Shown piece by piece: positions 59,339 through 64,000 of a stretch of DNA of 64,000 bases (its first letter is position 1; each line of letters begins with the position of its first letter). The notes beneath the pieces were generated by a model. It searched no databases. It had not been told where the DNA came from and was given only the letters and a program-made list of their open reading frames with translations. Made by a program: the position numbers and the translations under genes. The DNA is from Stereum hirsutum FP-91666 SS1 (Eukaryota > Basidiomycota > Agaricomycetes > Russulales > Stereaceae): the NCBI RefSeq assembly GCF_000264905.1, contig NW_006763141.1, forward strand, positions 191,558-255,557, given 5' to 3'.

Positions 59339-61500
59339 ATGAACAGTCCTCACTTAGACGACGCTCAACAAGAAAGTCGCCTTGACCAAGGGTCGACGTC
59401 TTCTACTGGTCGAACCCTCACAAAGGCCACTCCTAGCCGGGGAACTAGGTTCTGGATGGTGTTCATTGCTGGACTTACTGTTGACCTACTCTCGGCTCTC
59501 GATCTGGTACATATGCCCTCATATTTGACCGACATTTGATTCAGACTCATCGTCTCTTATTTGCACAATACAGACGGCGGTCTCCACAGCGCTCCCCACA
59601 ATCGTAAATCATCTGAACGGTTCTGACTTCATATGGGTCGGTAGTGCGTACTCAATCGGTGCAACTGCCGTTCTACCACTTGTGGGAGGCGTGGTCTCCA
59701 TATTCGGCCGAAAGCCTATTTTGCTCGCCTTCATCACTATCTTCGCAATTGGCTCTGCGATATGTGGAGCTGCACAAAACATCAATACGCTGATTGCAGG
59801 TAGAGGTATGTATGTACCATGTTTTTTTATGAGCATCATGTTGATGAACTGTCGCGATCTATAGCGCTTCAAGGATTCGGTGGTAGTGGATGTGTTGGGA
59901 CGACGATGATCATTTATGCTGATTTGATTCCCCTTCCTGAGCGTGGAAAATTCCAGGGCGTAACTGCATCGTAAGTACCTCGGTAACATGTCGAATGCAT
60001 TGGTTCTGATTTATTCTCTTGAGTAGGGTATGGGCATTTGCTTGGTGGGTAACGATCACCAGTTAGCATTAAGCATCCAACTCATCCCGCCTGCAGCGCG
60101 ATTGGACCTCCCATAGGTGGCGCTTTGGCCACTTCCGGTGCATGGCGCTGGTTGTTCTTCCTGAATCTGCCGATATGTGTGTTAGCAGCGACTCTCGTCG
60201 TCATATTCCTGCAAATTCGCACTCCAAGGGAATCACTTCGCAAGAAACTGGCTCAGATGGACTGGATGTAAGATGGATCCTGTTCCTCATTTTGGACCAA
60301 ATATAAGCTGATGCTTCATTCTCGTTTTCGTGCTATAGCGGCTTGCTCATCATCATCGGCGGGACTATGTGTGTCACGCTCGCCCTAACGTGGGGAGGTG
60401 TGCGGTACGCATGGGTGTCTGTTCAAGTCTTGGTACCCTTATGCCTTGGTGTCGCCTCTATCATATTTTTCTTCGTGATTGAGGTATACTGGGTGGATGA
60501 TCCTACTGTATGTCTATATTTGTTGGTGTGTTTGCGCCAACCGTCCAATTGTGCCACAGGTTCCTCCATTCATCGTATCTGACCGAACGACCCTCAGCGG
60601 GTAAGTCCACCTCATACAATTAGGGCCATTACTGACGCTCATGGCGGCTCCAGATATATCAGCGTCTTTTTCCACGGAATCGTGTCCATGGCCATAATAT
60701 GTGAGACCTCCAAACCAGTCTTGTATGTCTATCAGTACTTATATTTCACCAGTCTACCTTCCGGTATACTTTCAAGCCACCCACCTCGCCTCCGCTATAC
60801 AGTCCGGAGTAGACATGTTCGGAACATCTTTCGTTGTCCCAGTCTTCGCCATCGGTACCGGTATCTCTGTCCAAGTCTTCAAACGCTACCGTCCTCAAAA
60901 CCACTTAGGGTGGATGCTTATCGTCATCGGCTTCGGCGTCTTGTCGCTTCTGGACGAGAACACTTCGAAAGCGAGATGCATCGCATATCAGGTCGTGCTA
61001 GCGGCAGGAATAGGGATTGTGTGGATCAGCACGGACTTCCCCATCCTGGCTCCGTTGCCGTTTTCAAACAACGCACATGCGCTGGGGTTCATGATATTCG
61101 TACGATGCTCTGCACAGGTAAGTTTCGTTTTTGCTTGCATGCACGTGCACCGACTGAAATTGGGATTCTACAGGGCTGGGGGATCATCGTCGGAGGAGCC
61201 ATCCTTCAGAACGGTCTTCGGGAGCGCCTTCCATCAACTTTATTATCTAGCCTCCCACAAGGAACACAACTACTAACCTATTCTGTCATCCCGCTCATCC
61301 CCGAACTCTCGGACCAGCTCCAGGCCGACATTCGTGTTGCATTTGTGGAGAGTATTAGATTGATTTGGAAGACCATGATTGGTTTTGCGACTGCAGGTAT
61401 GGTGTCGTCGCTCTTGATGAGGGAGGTACCGCTGAGGATTAGTATGGATGAGACATGGGGCCTGAAGGTGGGAGATCACGAAGTTAGAGGACAGACATGA
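59339..61500 (+). CDS. MFS transporter, DHA2-like (14-TM) family
   Basis: Ten exons (59339-59506, 59574-59805, 59865-59970, 60027-60044, 60097-60267, 60339-60507, 60560-60600, 60654-60700, 60753-61117, 61174-61500) give 547 residues in phase. A hydrophilic N-terminus precedes FWMVFIAGLTVDLLSALDL (TM1). TAVSTALPTIVNHL and WVGSAYSIGATAVLPLVGG (TM2) follow, with FGRKPILL in place of the usual loop motif A, then RALQGFGGSG and IGPPIGGALATSGAWRWLF before FLNLPICVL. This series is characteristic of the DHA2 drug:H+ antiporter group. The protein likely exports small molecules at the plasma membrane using the proton gradient; its substrate is unknown. Exon 4 is only 18 nt. A P450 fragment follows, convergent, about 620 nt away. 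Confidence 0.93.
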
Positions 61501-62119
61501 TTCCCACCCGGTGAATCAGCCACAACCTGGAGTGTTTTTACCTATATGTTACGGGAGGTGCACATGGACCACAAATGAGCCGCCTTCTGAAATCATCCTT
61601 GCCGACCACGAGAATTGTCCACTAAGACTTCAAGTATCTTGTATCCTAACAGTTCTTGTCTGGAGTTCGTTACTTCATCTCGAGAAATTTATACGTTCCA
61701 ACGCTAATAGAGATGAGCGCGAGATTAGGGCCGAATTATGATTTCTGGAATGTGATAGACCAGTTGTGTTTGCTGAGGCGGGCTGGAGGCCGGGGTCGAA
61801 GGAAGGTGTTTAAATAATTGCAGCTCCAACAAGTCATCCTCAGCCATATAGACACAGAATTGAACTGTAGGCTGGGGTTCTAGCGGATGGCTCCAGTAAT
61901 TGAAATCCACGGAAGCTGAGGCGTACACAAGTGTAATTGGGTGATAGAAAAAATGTGCCAATACGGGAGTGCGTGGACGCGGTCAGAGTACAACTAATAG
62001 TCGTCAGTCCCACTCCAAATGTCAGTCAGGATGAGATCGATGGCACTCGAACTGCGTGGTGTAATCTTGCATGGGAACGACTTGGGGTGGCTAATGGGAG
62101 AGATGGTCAGACCGAATAA
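61501..62119. other. Convergent intergenic region
   Basis: The shared 3' flank of the MFS gene (plus) and the P450 gene (minus). No gene was recognised. Confidence 0.5.
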
Positions 62120-63585
62120 TTACTTTGGGCAATGTGCACAAACCGACCTCACGAATCCTATGAAGATAGTGTTAGTGAGTCTCGTGGGCATATTGATCGA
62201 GCATCTCACCTCCTGTGAACTGAGGTTTGGTCAAAACCTCCTTATGAGGGTCATCTCCTTGCTTGATGTCAAACACGGCGAGGATCGAGGCGATACTGAT
62301 AAATAGAGTTCCCATCGCGTAATGATATCCAGGGCAGGCCCTGAGTGAATTTATCAGATTTGCCATGGTTGGAATAGGTGGTCCGAATTTACCTTCGTCC
62401 CAAACCAAATGCGTGAGCGCCGGGCTCCACTGCTTGTGGTCTATCGATGGCCATGAATCTTTCCGGGTGGAAATCTGACGCATCATCTCCATAAACTCGA
62501 CGATCTCGGCTCATTCCCCTTATAATAATCGGTTCAAAGGTGATGAGATTATGTATATAGTGCAACAGAAAGGTCATACCATATATTAGGCAAGACGATA
62601 CAGCCCTTCGGCAGGTAATACCCTATGAGGATGACCGTACTTAGCAAGAATTTTGAGTGATGGCAGAAAACTTGCCACAATACACGTCATCCTGCGATAG
62701 CTGATGTGCGATGCCTAATTTCAGTGGTCAGTACGAATTTAGCACCTGACATGAAAAAGTACTGACCCATAGGTGTCGGAGGATGATAGCGTAAGGTCTC
62801 CTGAACAATCGCGTTGATGAAGGGAAGTTGAGGGCGATCGGAAAATACAGGAAGGCGTTTTTGCTTGAGGAGTTCATCTAATTCCTTCTGTGCTTTATAC
62901 TGCACATCGGGATGCATGGTCATCATCAAGAGAAATGTGCATATTATGGAGGCATTCTGTATAATTATATTAGTTCAATGACGATAGACTCCTGTAGAGA
63001 AATACAGGGGCTTTGGTACTTACAGATTCGGTACCTGCACCATACAACGAGCCGACGGCCCACTTGACGGTGTACTCGTAGTCAGAGACAGACTGTTGGC
63101 GCTGTGACTCGTCTTCAAGCAAGGTTCTCGCAAGTGAATAGTTTTCTTGTCCTTGAGACTAACGTGCGGCATAATCAATAGCAGAACAATGCTAGTCTTG
63201 TGACACGTACCAACGCAGCTTTAACCTCAGAAAAGGCTCCATCCACCATCTCCTGTCCTTTCGACTTAGCAAGGCGTGCAAGACGCTTAAACCCTGCTCC
63301 TGGTACCCATGCCGGAACGTATCTAACTATAGACTTCTTAGAGATGTAATCAGGGTCAAAAGAAAAAAGAAATCCCACGTAATGGAATGAAGTCGACCAA
63401 GAAACTTCCTGGTATCACGGCATGCTGTATGAACTCGTGTGTCTCTTTCGATAATTTGACATACTGCGAAGTTCATCAATGGTTCAGTTTTCGTTAGCAC
63501 GAGCACTCAACTTGCACGAACCTTATGTCTCGGGGAGTCTATTTTGATCCCGTACGCGTTCTCTACGATGTTTTTCCCAATGACG
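62120..63585 (-). CDS. Cytochrome P450, N-terminal half missing
   Basis: Ten minus-strand exons (63522-63585, 63379-63463, 63211-63326, 63024-63158, 62767-62956, 62676-62714, 62580-62622, 62393-62518, 62210-62340, 62120-62157) give about 321 residues in phase. Motifs present are KETHEFIQHAVIPGSFLVD, RYVPAWVPGAGFKRLA, the I-helix YGAGTESNASIICTFLL, the ExxR motif ETLRYHPP, DDVYCGYYLPKGCIVLPNIW (read in pieces across introns), the PERF motif FHPERF, and the heme loop FGLGRRACPGYHY with the Cys ligand. The membrane anchor and first ~180-200 residues were not found upstream, where sequence passes into a repeat. The protein also ends soon after FTGG. The intron 62623-62675 uses a GC donor (GCAAGT). 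It is either a truncated pseudogene or a gene continuing beyond the window. Confidence 0.9.
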
Positions 63586-63740
63586 CTGAAACACGTATGA
63601 GGAAAGGGGTTGCTATCATCGATACAAGTGTATCAATACTAGGAGCTGAGGTGGTCAATGAAATCACCACCTCCTTGATATATCAAGGAAGGCGTAGTAT
63701 ACTTAGCCATTGAAACCAGAGGGTTCAGTAAAGTGACTCG

Positions 63741-64000
63741 TCTCAGTACTTTAGAGTACTGAGGCTTCTGGGGCACTATGGTATAGTACTGTGCTAGTAA
63801 AAGTGCGCAATGCTGGTTTGTGGGTATAGTACTTTTGCTCGTTGTAGTACTTTCTGCTGGTATAGTACTTTTCGCTTGTTTAGTACTTTCTGCCAGCCTA
63901 GTACTTTCTGTTGTCCGCAGTATTTTCTGCTGGTGTAGTACTTTCCTACCCTCGTAGTACTTTCTGTTGGTCGTAGTACTTTTCATCGGTGTAGTACTTT
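63741..64000. repeat. Degenerate TAGTACTTT tandem repeat at the window end
   Basis: From about 63826 to the window edge, units of roughly 18-19 nt with a TAGTACTTT core followed by a variable CTGCTGGT-like spacer recur about ten times. Just upstream, 63744-63766 contains a small palindrome (CTCAGTACT/AGTACTGAG) built from the same core. The repeat continues past the window. It lies where the N-terminal exons of the P450 should be. Confidence 0.8.

Overview
The window is nuclear DNA of a filamentous basidiomycete, most likely an Agaricomycete (mushroom-forming fungus). Almost every convincing gene is cut by several short GT-AG introns of about 50-100 nt with TNCTAAC/CTGAC-like branch sites. 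The gene families also fit: an Mss51/MYND zinc-finger protein, F-box-like proteins with acidic tails, a GPI-anchored GH72 glucanosyltransferase, Fes1, peroxisomal acyl-CoA oxidase, a DHA2 transporter and a cytochrome P450. No rRNA, tRNA or CRISPR array was recognised. Gene models below were assembled by eye from conserved protein motifs, splice sites and reading phase; all complete multi-exon models close to a multiple of three, except the first gene, which carries an apparent 1-nt frameshift.

Layout. 1-1.8 kb: 3' part of an Mss51-like gene, frameshifted. 2.8-3.5 kb: small single-pass membrane protein. 5.5-6.6 kb (minus): GNAT acetyltransferase. 7.0-9.3 kb (minus): F-box-like protein. 11.5-14.0 kb: GH72 cell-wall enzyme with an unusually long intron. 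14-26 kb: gene-poor. 26.2-27.4 kb: Gln/His-rich protein of unknown function. 27.4-39.2 kb: gene-poor. 39.2-39.7 kb: small conserved protein with a GC-AG intron. 41.4-43.6 kb: second F-box-like protein, paralogous to the first and in opposite orientation. 43.9-63.6 kb is gene-dense: acyl-CoA oxidase ending in a peroxisomal AKL signal (14 exons), a multi-pass membrane protein, Fes1 (with a MITE-like element in a 1.08-kb intron), an acyl-CoA dehydrogenase/oxidase-like enzyme, a tentative 108-aa protein, a TMEM53/DUF829 hydrolase-fold protein, a 14-TM-type MFS transporter and a P450 lacking its N-terminal half. The right end runs into a degenerate TAGTACTTT tandem repeat.

Functionally, two acyl-CoA-handling flavoenzymes sit within 10 kb of each other, and a drug-type MFS transporter lies next to a P450. 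Neither grouping has the complete gene set of a known biosynthetic cluster. The rest looks like housekeeping genes plus lineage-specific families. The gene-poor blocks contain minus-strand splice-like signals and short coding-like fragments that I could not resolve into genes.
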